Source: Flaveria trinervia (taxonomy: Eukaryota; Streptophyta; Magnoliopsida; Asterales; Asteraceae). From it: a stretch of 64,000 nucleotides of DNA. This document shows, piece after piece, positions 31,918-42,290 of this stretch. The stretch spans positions 63,187,340 to 63,251,339 of the forward strand of contig CM046442.1 in the NCBI GenBank assembly GCA_025506515.1, read 5' to 3'. A model generated the notes under the pieces. That model saw nothing but the letters and a program-made list of their open reading frames with translations. It was not told where the DNA came from and made no database searches. Both the position numbers and the translations under genes were made by a program. Every line of letters begins with the position of its first letter. The stretch's first letter is position 1.

Positions 31918-33170
31918 ATGGCCCTAAATCCTCAACACAACCAAGTCGCACTTCTTGATTCTTCAAGAGATGCGGACTTCTCTGAAATCATCTTTTTTCT
32001 CACCCAATCATCCTACTACACAGCCTTGACTATTAATCCCATGGTTTACCTCAACCACATGACTGAATTTTGGGGAAAGAGTTAGGTCGAAACCCTAAAT
32101 AGGGTTCGTGTAATACGATCCCGCATTTTTGGCCAAGAGTTCGTCATCTCTGAACAACTCATTAGGGAGCATCTGGAGCTTCATGATGAAGGTGCCCCTA
32201 CTGAGTTCCCCAAGGCAGATTTAGACAGCACATACATCCTCATGGGATATGGTGGAGATGTGAGCAGGTCGACTGTCTATAAATACAAGTTCTCCTACAA
32301 CTGGAAGCTCCTCCTGCACATTGTCCTTCACTGCTTGTCAAACAAATCTAGGGGATGGTATCAAATCCCATATGAACTAGGGTGCCTAGTTCATGGATTG
32401 GTGCGAGGCCAGCGGTTCAACTACTCAAGATTTGTGCTGCTCATTCTCCTTGGAAATATTTAGAGGGAAACATTCTTTATGTATCCTAGATTTCTTCTGC
32501 ACATCATTAACTGTGAGCTGGACGAGAGTCGGCTTGTCTGTGCAGCCACTCTGTCTGTCCCTTACATGAGGCCAATCATCTTCAAGACATTGAAGAGGGT
32601 ATCCACCAACTTCACTTGAAGGTACACTTCTGTACCTCCTAGTATGACTGAGCACATCGCTCCTGGTGACATTCCTGTTCACTCCACAAGTAATGAACCC
32701 ACACCAGCAACTTCAACCACAATGCCAACCCTACCTTCTCCTCCCATTTCCATTACCTACACAAGACGCCCCAAACGAAACCCTTGTTCAATCTACTCTG
32801 ATAGAACAAGCTCCTCCTGTTCAACCTAAAAAGGCTAGAGTGGAACATTAGGCTCCCACTCAGTCTGAGGTCTCACCTTCCTTCACCATTGACCTAAATA
32901 TGGGTCTTGAGTTTCCTTAATCTCAAACCCATGAGCCCATTACCCATATGAAAGCCCTCAGGGTGAGTCTTTACACTCCTCTGAGCAGCCGATAAGGGAC
33001 ATCCCAATCAGAGGCTCAATGTTTGTAGACATTGACCAAGGTCTTGGGTTAGTAGGGTTAAACTCCTTATCATTCACTGACCTTCTCTTTAAAACTGATG
33101 AAGAGATAACATCTCTCCATGGCAATGATGTTGATCTACAACACCCTCCCCAAGATCAGTAGAGCCTTTA
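31918..33170 (+). pseudogene. RE3 ORF3, N-terminal module, with in-frame stops
   Basis: ATG at 31918 (MALNPQHNQVALLDSSRDADF) is chosen because HNQVALL falls near the start, as in RE5. The frame runs to about 32829 with only in-frame stops (32085, 32461 and 32618), so it was one gene. Motifs in order: MTEFWGKS, FVISEQLIREHLELHDEG, WKLLLHIVLHCLSNKSRGW, MYPRFLLHIINCEL and ISITYTRRPKRN. It then shifts frame (APPVQPKKARVEH) and continues as acidic linker text (FVDIDQGLG, SFTDLLFKTDEE) to the scar near 33180. The function is unknown, as for RE5. Confidence 0.68.
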
Positions 33171-33264
33171 AAACTTATCATTCCTTATCATTCACTGACC
33201 TTCTCTTTAATTAATTTTTTTTAATTAATTTTTTTTAATTAATTTTTTTTAATTGATGAAGAGA
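33064..33264. repeat. Duplication scar with (AATTAATTTTTTTT)3 filler at the RE3/RE6 boundary
   Basis: TCCTTATCATTCACTGACCT and the following bases occur at 33064 and again at 33182. In the first copy TTTAA is followed by AACT and then GATGAAGAGA (33098-33107). In the second, three exact 14-bp units AATTAATTTTTTTT (33209-33250) plus AATT intervene before GATGAAGAGA (33255-33264). RE6-type sequence begins after this. It looks like error-prone end joining with slippage. Confidence 0.75.
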
Positions 33265-34179
33265 AATATATCTTTTTGTTGGGATCATATCAGTCTTGCA
33301 TTACACAAGTGCATATTTTGTGATAAGATTGACATGTTTATGACATTATTGATTGAAGGTATGATTGTCCTCTTAAACTAATACCGGGTTGATATTTTGA
33401 TGCCAGTGACATTTATCACATTTAGATTGATTTAGATATTCAATATGTACCTCACACACCATGCATGGAATGATCAACCATCCTTATGAATTGTATGGTA
33501 TAACTTTTTCACAACTTACAGGACCAGGTTACTTAAGTTATGAGATCTTATTTTCACTGATCCACATTGGGATTCTTTTACTTTGATCCTTATCATGATG
33601 ATCCACATTGGGATTCTTTTACTTTGATCCTTATCATGATGATCCACATTGGGATTCTTTTCACTTCACTTTGGAAGGTGATCCATAAACGGATTCTTTT
33701 GTTCATTCCTTTGGAATGTATTGCTTTTGTTGATTCATCAAATTTGGATGTGTTCCTTATTGGGAATCTTTTGGATCATTACATCTGCACTTTGTGCATG
33801 ATTCATCAGGTCTTTGCTCAGCAAAACAGAGATGAATCTGATGTTGGTGAAAGAGATTCATAAAGTATTATTCCCTGGTGTATGTTTGTTACTACACTTA
33901 CATTCACTTGAATAAATTGATACATACCAATACTCTGTGATGAGTGTTTCACCATTGAATATATCTTTAGTTTATCACTGCATGTATCTTCTCTTCCAAG
34001 TTGAGCCTACCTACATATCAGGTAAGTCATGACAGTCTTTCAAATTTGGAAATAAAGCACAGTGAATGATATAATGACTGTAATTATATCATTTCCCAAT
34101 CTTTTCTTCATCAAAAGTTTCTTCTTTTTCGGATTTTTTTTGAATAATTTTTACATTGTTTTTGATGTTTTGATGGATT
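33265..34179 (-). other. RE6 3' untranslated region
   Basis: Noncoding. It holds the block TTGAGCCTACCTACATATCA (34001-34020) shared with RE4 and RE8, about 160 bp after the RNase H stop, and a CCAGGTTAC box near 33522. It also holds a 41-bp tandem repeat (listed separately). No polypurine tract was recognised before the scar. Confidence 0.6.
33558..33680. repeat. 41-bp tandem repeat, three copies (third diverging)
   Basis: Units starting TGATCCACATTGGGATTCTT at 33558, 33599 and 33640. The first two are identical by eye and the third diverges after TTCTTTT. Further degenerate TGATCC...GGATTCTTTT units follow to about 33700, so the array grew from an older repeat. It is AT-rich and lies in the RE6 3' UTR. 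Confidence 0.85.
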
Positions 34180-35640
34180 TTATTCAAGGTTAATCATACC
34201 AATTGATTGAACTAAGAATTCGAATCTACTCGGTTCAAATGCCTTGGTAAACAAATCAGCCAATTGATTTTCAGTTGGTACTTGAATCAATTTGATTAAA
34301 CCCTTTTCAGCACAGTCTCTCAAAAACTGATATCTAATTTCAATATGTTTCGTTTTTGAGTGCTGAACTGGATTATTTGTAATAAAGACAGCTGCAGTAT
34401 TGTCAATATAAATTGGGGTATGCAAGAAGTTATAACAATAATCAAGCATCTGGTTTTGAATCCAGAGTACTTGAGAGCAACAAGCAGATGCTGCGATATA
34501 CTCAGCTTCTGCTGTTGACATAGATAAATTTGTTTGCTTCTTGCATTGCCATGAGACCAATCTGGGACCAAGAAATTGACAACCGCCAGACGTGGATTTT
34601 CTGTTGAAGTTGCATCCTCCGTAGTCACTGTCAGTGTAGGAATAGAGATTGAAGTCTCCTTCCTTTGGATACCATAATCCAAGAGCTGGTTTGCCCTTCA
34701 GATATCTGAATATTGTTTGACAGCATTGACATGTGATTCCTTAGGATCAGCTTGATATCTGGCACACACACAAACTCCAAACATAATGTCGGGTCTACTA
34801 GCTGTAAGATACATGAGTGAGCCTATCATGGATCGATAGAGGGTCTCATCTACTGATTTTCCATCTGGATCGGGACCTATCTTCACTTTAGGATGTACAG
34901 GAGTTCTCATAGACTGACAATCAGCCAGGTGGAATTTCTTCAGCATTGTTTCTACGTATTTTGATTGATTGATAAAAATTCCATCTGCTGTTTGTAGAAC
35001 TTGCACCCCTAAAAAGAAAGTGAGTCCTCCCATAGCACTCATCTGAAATTTTGAATGCATGAGATCTTCAAATTCTTTACAGGGTTGCCTGTTTGTAGAG
35101 CCAAATATGATGTCGTCCACATATATCTGTACTAGCAACATGTCTTTTCCTTTTCTCTTTCTGAAGAGAGTCTGATCAATTCTACCTCTTTCATATCCGT
35201 TGTTAAGTAGAAATGATGATAGAGTCTCGTACCACTTCCTGGGAGCTTGATGAAGACCATACAGAGCTTTGTCAAGCTTGTAAACTCTGTGAGGAAAATC
35301 AGGATCTTCAAATCCAGGTGGTTGACTCAATTAGACCTCTTGAGTAATCTTTCCATACAGAAATGCACATTTCACATCCATTTGGTAAACAGTAAACTTC
35401 ATGGATGCAGAATATGCTAGAAAGATTCTAATGGCTTCTAGCCGAACTACAGTGGCAAATACTTCATCATAATCTATTCCTTCTTCTTGAGTGTACCCCT
35501 GAGCTACCAATCTTTCTTTATTTCTAATGACGATTCCCTGTCATCAGTTTTATTTCTATATAGCCATCTGGTACCAATAGGATATTGTCCTTCAGGAAGA
35601 TCTACCAGTTGCCATACTTCTTGTTTCTTGAATTGTAGCA
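34180..35640 (-). pseudogene. pol: RE6 reverse transcriptase and RNase H, broken
   Basis: RT reads GTRWLYRNKTDDR-like text near 35560, MDVKCAFLYGKITQEV with a stop at about 35332, then SQPPGFEDPDFPHRVYKLDK and an intact YVDD (LLVQIYVDDIIFGSTN, 34698-35330). A frameshift near 34710 precedes the RNase H text: STAEAEYIAASACCSQVLW, YIDNTAAVFITNN, and ADLFTKAFEPSRFEFL with the stop at 34180. It has one stop and at least two frame changes. Confidence 0.83.
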
Positions 35641-36440
35641 ACTCTTCCTGCATTGCTTCAATCTAGCTGTTGTCTTGAAGTGCCTCTTTGATGTTTTTGG
35701 GTACTGTTTGACAAAGAAAGCATGAGAACAAATAGATGTTTGCAGTGCTTGACTTGCTTCTTGTCACTCTTTCATGAAGATCACCAATAATGGTTTCAAC
35801 TGTATGATTCTTGTGTATTCTGGTAGGTGGAATTGAGTCACCGGTAATTGTTACATCAAGATTGGAGACATTCAGTTCATTATGGTCAGAGGCATCATCA
35901 CTTTGAACTGTTGGAGAATTATGAAGGTTGTCAGACCCTGTCTCAGTGTCTGCTTCAGCATTAGCTGCACTTTCATTGTATCAATCATTTGATCTTCTTT
36001 CCACTACAGCTGAAGGCAACGCTTGTTTTTCATTTCTAATTGCTATAGATTGATCTTCTGAATTAGATCCTAACAAGCTGGGTCCTCCTGCATTTGAAAT
36101 GATTTGATTTGTGGTTGATTGTCTGATGGGGTCAGCTTGCAGAGGTACATCTTCATTTGGTTCTTCAGTGTGAGTAGGAGGAATTAATGGAAAGTCAATT
36201 CTCCTTTCTATGCTTGAAGATGAGCTAGCTGAAAGTAGGTTACCTGCTTCAGACAAATAAAATTGATCAAAAGATTTTGTAAAAGAGTCAATATCAAATA
36301 ACCAATCGGGACCATTTGTAGATTTGGGAAATGAATGTTCCTTAAATTGAACATTAGTTGATTCATCAACAATGTTTAATCGAGGATTAAACACTCTGTA
36401 AGCCTTTGACATAAAAGAATAACCTACAAAGATCCTTCAT
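35641..36440 (-). pseudogene. pol: RE6 integrase C-terminal linker
   Basis: The open piece 35981-36412 begins SKAYRVFNPRLNIVDESTNV and FKEHSFPKSTNGPDWLFDID, the typical end of copia integrase. A long Ser/Pro/Asn-rich linker follows up to the RT lead-in near 35700. Frame breaks lie at about 36420 and 35980. Confidence 0.72.
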
Positions 36441-37130
36441 CAGACTTAGCTGAAAATTTTCCCAAATGCTCACGGGTATTTAATATTGAGACTGGACTAC
36501 CAAATGACTTAAGAATACAGTAAATGGTTTTCTTTGAAACAACAGTTCATATGGAGTCATGTTTCTTTCTTTGACAATCATAGATCGATTTTGTACAAAG
36601 CATGATGTGTTAACTGCCTCTGCCTAAAAGGTTATTTGCAATTTAGCATCAGCTAGCATAGTTCTTGCTGCTTCAATTAGTGTTCTATTTCTCCTTTCAG
36701 CTACCCCATTTTGTTGAGGAGTTCTAGCCGCACTAAATTGATGAGCTATGCCTTTAATTGTGCAAAATGAGCTCATGTCTTCATTTTTAAATTTTGTCCC
36801 ATTATCACTTCTTATGCTTTTGATCTTATAGTCAAGTTGATTCTCAATTTTAGTGATAAACTCTTTGATTATTGAGGATGCTTCATTTTATGAAGTAGGA
36901 AGAAAACCCATGTGAATAGTGAAAAGTCATCAATGATAACCAAACAATACTGTTTCTTTCATACTCATGACATGTGTTGGGCCAAAGAGATCCATATGAA
37001 GTAGTTTCAATGGAGTATTGTTTGAGTTCACAAGTTTTAGTTTATGTGAAGATTTATGTTGTTTTCCTTTGAGGGATGCTGAACAGTGATCAATAAAATG
37101 AAATTCTTTTTGAGGCAATCCAATGACATG
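36441..37130 (-). pseudogene. pol: RE6 integrase core, split by RE7
   Basis: Minus frames give CSASLKGKQHKSSHKLK (first Cys of the CC pair present, second replaced by Ser), LLHMDLFGPTHVMSM (36930-37118), a SDNGTKFKN-like stretch near 36800 and NGVAERRNRTLIEAARTML near 36690. Several one-base slips separate them. The break at 37130 falls just before GLPQKEFHFIDH, and the missing HH part is found at 48236 onward. Confidence 0.78.
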
Positions 37131-38024
37131 TGACAGGATCAGTGATCACAAGTTTGATGTATCAGAATACAAAGCAGCGGAATACAAACTAGAATTAGAC
37201 AAATTGTAGCAAGCAATCGATACTTGTAAGCATTAAGATCGCATACGGTTATAGGGAGAGAATATGTATTTCTGATTTCTAGGAATGTTTATAGATGTTA
37301 GAATATTTCTAATCAAATCAATCATTCATTCCATTCAGTTACTCATTCCTCATTGATTACAATAGGTTGTCACTCCTTATATAGAGTGCAACAGTCACTG
37401 CTGTTATCACGGAAAGTGACAACTGGCAGATCCAATACAAAAATAACTAATTCTTAACAAACTACTGAAATGTTCACAACTACTGAGAACATATCAGCAT
37501 GTTAAGTACAAAATATAAAACTACTGAAACTACAACGACTGAAGAACAAGCTCTTCAGTCGTTTTACAAAACTACTGAAACATAAAAATATAAAACTACT
37601 GATATCACAACTACTGAAGAAGTACTCTTCAGCAGTTGTGACAAACTACTGAGGCTTCAGTACTTGATCTTCAGACTTTGACCTTCAGGTGTTTCATCAG
37701 CTGATGACTTCAGTAGATATCATCAGCTGATGTCTTTGTCTTGTCTTCAGACTTTGTACATCAGTTGTTGATCTTCAGCACTTGTGAACTCTTCAGCTGT
37801 TGTACTTCAGTACTTTGGTCTTTCAGCTTCAGCACTTGTGTTCTTCAGCTGTTGTACTTCAGCACTTTGGTTCTTCAGCTGTTAAGGTCTTCAGCACTTG
37901 ATCTTCAGCTGTTGAAGTCTTCAGCACTTGTCAAACTACTGATGAGGCTTTCAGCAGTTGTTGTGATACCGTGTGGGACTTAGAGGTTTTCTGATCTTGG
38001 CTCATTGGTTCTTTTGGTCCAACA
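37131..38024 (-). repeat. RE7 3' LTR (894 bp)
   Basis: On the plus strand TGACAGGATC to GGTCCAACA. TATA box CTATATAAGG in sense (about 37375-37384). U3 (about 37455-37960) is packed with AACTACTGA and CTTCAG/CAGCACTTG/CAGCTGTTG words. A small difference cluster from the 5' LTR is at 37733-37742. Confidence 0.93.
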
Positions 38025-38036
38025 AACTCCCCCTGA
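38025..38036 (-). other. RE7 polypurine tract
   Basis: In sense TCAGGGGGAGTT, directly before the TGTTGGACC start of the 3' LTR. The core is identical to RE5. Confidence 0.9.
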
Positions 38037-38239
38037 ACCAATGCAGCCAAAACCTCTAACTTATTTATTCTCCCACTTATTGATGGCAAAATGTTGGTCT
38101 TTTCCTTCTTGATCAGTAGAGAAGATGACCCATGTAAGCTCCGGCCTGGGAAGAGATCTCAAATATTTGTTTGGCAGAGTATGAATGGGAACTCTGTTTT
38201 GGGGAACTGGACACAGAGTTGTTATCCCATTCATGAGAT

Positions 38240-38840
38240 TTACTTCCCCATAATAAGTCTGTATGACTCCTGAGAGAGTTCTTCTGCTCCTCCTTCGACG
38301 AAGAACTCTGGACCATAGTACTCTGATAAGTACTTCATGGTCCTGCCATTTTTCAGCTCCACCGTAGTTACCTCCCTATATACAAATTCATCAGGATGGT
38401 TGCCTTCAAGGAGTAACTGGAGCTCATTCTTCTGGATGTCTTCAAGCTTTTTATATAACAACCCCTTCTTAATCATCTTGTTTTCTAGTAAGGCTTGAGG
38501 GGTCTTCTTTGCTTGGTGAGCTTTCTTGAATTCATCAATGATTTCCCAAGGTGAGACTACAACGGCCAACATGATGGTAGACTCTATTGTTTTTCGTACC
38601 TGGCCGTGTATCTGTGGGGATAGTTCTTTTATGGATTCTAGAACTCACCCTGGGGTCTGGCCATACTCTCACTCTCTCCTTCTGATACTGAAAGGTGTGC
38701 CTGAGAGTGTACAGCCTTTGAGCATGCCCTTTCATGGCTTGAATAGATGATGACTGAGGAAATTCCTTGTCAACCATCTTCAACAGTTGCTCATCGTGCT
38801 GTTTCTGCTGTTCTTCTTCTTCTATCTTGACTCTGACCAT
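38240..38840 (-). pseudogene. RE7 ORF3, C-terminal part
   Basis: Two overlapping open pieces in different frames. 38535-38840 is Glu/Gln/Lys-rich (MVRVKIEEEEQQKQHDEQLL, MKGHAQRLYTLRHTFQYQKE). 38240-38572 is the terminal module (PWEIIDEFKKAHQAKKTPQA, LEDIQKNELQLLLEGNHPDE, VELKNGRTMKYLSEYYGPEF). The last part plays the role of the C-terminal module in RE5 (9973-10200), although direct similarity is weak by eye. No membrane span. The stop is at 38240, about 200 bp before the polypurine tract. The function is unknown. Confidence 0.55.
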
Positions 38841-38892
38841 TTCCCTTTGAGAGTCAGGGTGATCATGGGTTGACTTCGGGGTTTTGGTAGCT

Positions 38893-40113
38893 TCAGAACA
38901 GCAGAGAGTGGCAGACTATCATCTTCATCCTCTTCTTCTCTTCTTCTTCCATCCTCAGCACCCTTCTCCTCCTTCTGGGTACATCACTGGATGATGGTTG
39001 GGTTGGTGAAGGAATTGGTTTTGAAGAATGAGGATGTTTGGATTTTGGCTTAGAGGTTGGTTGGGAGATTTGAGGGATAGGATCTGTTTGAGTGGGTGGA
39101 AGGGAAGGTTGATCTAGCATCCTTGTAGTTAGTTTCGCCTTTGTGAGTTTAGCCATCTCTAACCTTTTACCAGCCCCAGCCTCATCAAGGGCTTCCACAA
39201 TAATCCCTTTGTTGAATTGCTCAGACAGACAGATTCTGGTGGCTATAGCCAGAATGCTGTCCCTGGTCCATGCGCGGATCTCCATTAATGATCTTCCCAA
39301 GTATTTTGCAATAAAGCGGATCATTATTTCCAACCTCTCTTTCTCAAGAGCATCATACCCTGCCCATCGGGTTTGTATCTGTTGTACTTCTAACCTTCTG
39401 ATCTCACTATCCAGTGTGGCTGTGTCAAACCCCTGCCTGAAGAGTTGTTCAATTATTTTATCCATGGATCGGCTGTGTGTGGTGTCAGCTTCTTTGACCA
39501 GCTCCTCCAAGGATTTTTCTTCAGCAGTGTGATCATCAGCTTCTCTTTCGCTTGTAAGTGAGCAGAGGTTGCTTTTCTTTTTCCTCCTCTTGGACTTGCT
39601 TCTCTCCTTTTCCTCGGATCTTTTCCTCTTCCTTTCTTTCACTGCAGTACTCTCCCCCTTTTTGGTTGCATTGGAGGAAGGGGTTTGTACCGCAGAAAGA
39701 GTCTTTTGGACAGCAGCATCAACCAAGGGCTGTAATGTTAAGGAAAGCCTCTCATCAAGGGCTTTGATCACTATATCAGTGATTATGGGTGTGATGAGAG
39801 GGAGGGAATTTTGGAGTACAGCACCTATTTGCTCAGGAGGGTTCTGTTCCTGAGAAGTAGGGCCTGAAGCAGAGGCAGGTGGTTGATTTTGGGGTGGCTC
39901 TGTGTTTGGGAAACCTTCAAGGGAAGGTGCCATCTGTGGGTGGATAGAGGCAGATGGTCTTTCTCCTTGGGAGAGTTGGTCAAGTAGGTTTTGCAGCCTA
40001 CTGACTTCTCTTCCAGGATTGTGTTCTGGCAAGAACATCATAGAAGAAGCCAGGTCATCATCAGCCGAAGCTGAATCAGCTGAACTCCTGCTTAGAGCAG
40101 GATTTACATGCAC
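38893..40113 (-). pseudogene. RE7 ORF3, central part (406 codons)
   Basis: The largest ORF3 piece of RE7. It has an acidic and Pro/Gln-rich N-terminal part (LLDQLSQGERPSASIHPQM), a helical block (VLQNSLPLITPIITDIVIKA), a strongly basic bipartite cluster (KERKRKRSEEKERSKSKRRK) that looks like a nuclear localisation signal, and a helical region (RRLEVQQIQTRWAGYDALEK, ERLEIMIRFIAKYLGRSLME). It ends in a Pro/Ser-rich basic tail. The protein could be nuclear or bind nucleic acid; that is inference from composition. It lies wholly inside RE7, so it is not a host gene. Confidence 0.6.
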
Positions 40114-40815
40114 TGGGTGTAGACCAGTTGGTGCATGTTCCCTTGTGCTTGGTACTGGGGACTTCCAGCCTCAGGACAATGTCCATCATCAGCTGTTGCC
40201 TCTAGGGAGGTTTTAGCAATGTTACCAGCCTCACTCTGGTCATGTGCTGAGTCAGAGGAGGTGGCAGCCTCACTAGATATTCTAAGCTCCGTGTCTACGC
40301 CAGGAGATAGAATTGGGAAACCCCTTTGCTGTGGGTTCTCAGGTGCACTGTGTTCTCCCCCTCAATTGTAGAGGTATTCCCAGTAGTAAGTGGTTTCTGG
40401 GGAGGGGGTGAGGAGTGCAATTGAGTCAGCACTTGTGCAACTATTAAAGTTGGGCTGTGAGGGGCGGTTGTTTGGGGTGAGGGGATAGAAGCAGTGTGCA
40501 CCTGGGGGGATGGTGCTCTCCAATGGCAATCTCCTCAATTGAGTAAGATCCCAGATTAGTAGGTGCCCCTGGGTTGCTGCAGGCTCCTGTTGAGAGGAAG
40601 CCTGAGCGGCTGTGGCTGGAGGAGTCATTGTATCCACTAGGGGGTTGGACTAGTGGATATATCCTGCGTTTGTGTTGCAGGGGCATCCTCAGGGGACTCA
40701 ATTCCCTGAGTAGCCATTTTGGGTTTCTTGTTGGTGGGTTTGGTGGGGACTTTGGATTTGGAGGTGGTGGCTGTGGGTTCCAGCTGCGTGGGTTTTCGCA
40801 GCTTGGCAGCCATTT
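40114..40815 (-). pseudogene. RE7 ORF3, low-complexity linker
   Basis: Pro/Ser/Thr/Gln-rich text in shifting frames (for example 40362-40637, ATAAQASSQQEPAATQG; 40444-40701). It corresponds in place to the RE5 linker at 12258-12920. At the upper end Lys/Pro-rich text (AAKLRKPTQLEPTATTSKSK type) joins it to the N-terminal module. Several frameshifts; no motifs. Confidence 0.45.
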
Positions 40816-41579
40816 TTAGTGTCCGGTCAGAGTTGTGCGGGAGTATACTTCCGGCAGAACAGCCATAGCAGGGACTCCCAAGCCAACAAGTCCCTCAGCA
40901 TTAAGCTGGTCTGTAATAATGGCCATTATGAACCGTGGATAGAGTATCCAACGGTTGGTAGTTAGTTTTTGAGCCATATCTTTGAGCTCTGAAAATATTA
41001 ATTCTGAAAAGTTTAGTGGTTGTTGCTCAAGGATAGAATACATTACCTGCTGCCATTTGGTGGACATTTGATCCCAAGACGACGTCTTAGGGGCCAAACA
41101 TATATTTACCATGTGAAAAATCAGGCGCTCAGCGTCATTAAAGTGTTTCTTCAGGATGGTGGTGGCACTGAGATCGCTTGATATCCATGCTGAGCAAAGG
41201 ATAGATCTATGGTGCCCTTCGGATATCCAGCAGGAGAAGTAGCATCATTCAGTTGAAGAATTTTACGGATTGTTGCAGGAGTAATGACTACTTCTTTGTT
41301 GTTGACGACTGACCGGAGGGATGGTGTGTTGCTCTCCTCAGTGGTAACAGTAACGTTCATCCAAAATTGGTTCAAGGATTCGGCATGTAAGACGGGGTTC
41401 AGAAGGAATGCCTTGTTGTATTGGGACTGAACCATAAGATCGATAGCAGTATCGAACTTAGTCCAGATCGGCGATTTTGTGAGGTAGGCAACACAGTTGT
41501 GTCGCGGTTTAATTTGCATAGACGCCATGGAGAATAGGAAGTTTTGGAGAGGAACGTTAGGTTGAAGAAGATGAAGCAT
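40816..41579 (-). pseudogene. RE7 ORF3, N-terminal conserved module, frameshifted
   Basis: The open piece 41151-41579 contains HNCVAYLTKSPIWTKFDTAI, LNQFWMN and VVITPATIRKILQLND. The likely start is the internal ATG at about 41528 (MASMQIKPRHNCVAYL), which puts HNxVA at the same distance from Met as in RE3 and RE5. A frameshift near 41170 leads to 40816-41112 (MVNICLAPKTSSWDQMSTKW, WILYPRFIMAIITDQLNAEG). The block with W-K-Y-L-L-H in RE3 and RE5 is not clearly present. Confidence 0.62.
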
Positions 41580-42290
41580 GGAGAGCTCAGGTTAGGGGTA
41601 TTTATAGGGTACGGGTAAGGAAACGACTGAAGGATGTGGTGTTAGTCATCAGTAGTTTTAACGACCGTTGACATGGTGTTATCCTTTCAGACGTTGAAAC
41701 AGCTGAAGTCGTGGTGTTAGGCATCAGTAGTTTAGAAAACTACTGAAGACCGTGGTTTTGACTTCAGATGATTGAAACAACTGAGGACTTGGTGTTTGTC
41801 ATCAGTAGTTATGAAACTACTGAAGACAGTGGTTTTGTCATCAGCTGTTGTAAACAACTGAAGACTTGGTATTAGTCATCAGTAGTTATAAAACTACTGA
41901 AGACGTGGTTTTGCTTCGGTTGTTTAGAATGAATAGCAGTTGTACAAACGACTGAAGAGAAGATTCTTTTCAGCTATTTTCGTCAATTCTTAGCTTTTCA
42001 GCTGTTTCAAACTGTCCTCAACACATTCATCAGTCTTTTTTGGCTGATTTCAGTTGTTTCATAGGATAGCAGTACTTATCTGTTTTTACTGATTGCAGTA
42101 GTTGTGACTGCATCAGTAGTTGTAACTACATCAGTAGTTTAGAACAGATGAAGTACTTCAGTACTTGTGAGACATTTAGCTTTCAGTAGTTATAAAACTA
42201 CTGAGGTTAAAAGAGCTCATCAGTACTTATATGTGACATAGGTACTCATGATCATCAGTATGAATTACTGAGATCATCAGTAGTTGTCAC
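41580..42290 (-). promoter_or_regulatory. RE7 spacer between RNase H and ORF3, CAGTAGTT/AACTACTG hairpin array
   Basis: Noncoding, about 700 bp. Repeated pairs such as CAGTAGTT-tagaa-AACTACTG (about 41725), CAGTAGTT-atga-AACTACTG (41804) and CAGTAGTT-ataa-AACTACTG (41880) can form eight-base stems. Looser copies with CAGCTGTT/AACAACTG lie between. The same words fill U3 of the RE7 LTRs. Near ORF3 (41597-41606) the plus strand has TATTTATAGG, a TATA-like CCTATAAATA in sense, about 70 bp before the proposed ATG at 41528. Confidence 0.7.

Larger units (their letters stand above)
25489..33264 (+). mobile_element. RE3, second segment (gag, pol, spacer, ORF3; 3' end lost)
   Basis: It resumes directly after the RE4 target copy and runs through gag, protease, integrase, RT, RNase H (stop 31279), a word-rich spacer and ORF3. 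No polypurine tract or 3' LTR follows. ORF3 sequence gives way at about 33180-33264 to a duplicated, expanded scar and then to RE6 in the opposite orientation. Many stops show that this is an old, dead copy. Confidence 0.82.
33265..37130 (-). mobile_element. RE6, 3' segment (3' UTR, RNase H, RT, part of integrase)
   Basis: Sirevirus-like copia element on the minus strand, cut on the low side at the 33.2 kb scar (no 3' LTR) and split at 37130 by RE7. It continues at 48236. The two halves fit at codon level across the RE7 insertion. Confidence 0.8.

Noticed and set aside
37441..37960. Repeat array that could be mistaken for a CRISPR or satellite array
   Set aside because: The words are 8-12 bases with irregular spacing and no unique spacers of constant length. 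The context is a eukaryotic LTR U3.
38893..40113. 406-codon open frame with a strong nuclear-localisation-like cluster, possibly a host gene
   Set aside because: It lies between the RE7 RNase H and 3' LTR, in line with ORF3 pieces on both sides and in the same place as RE5 ORF3. No introns or host promoter context.
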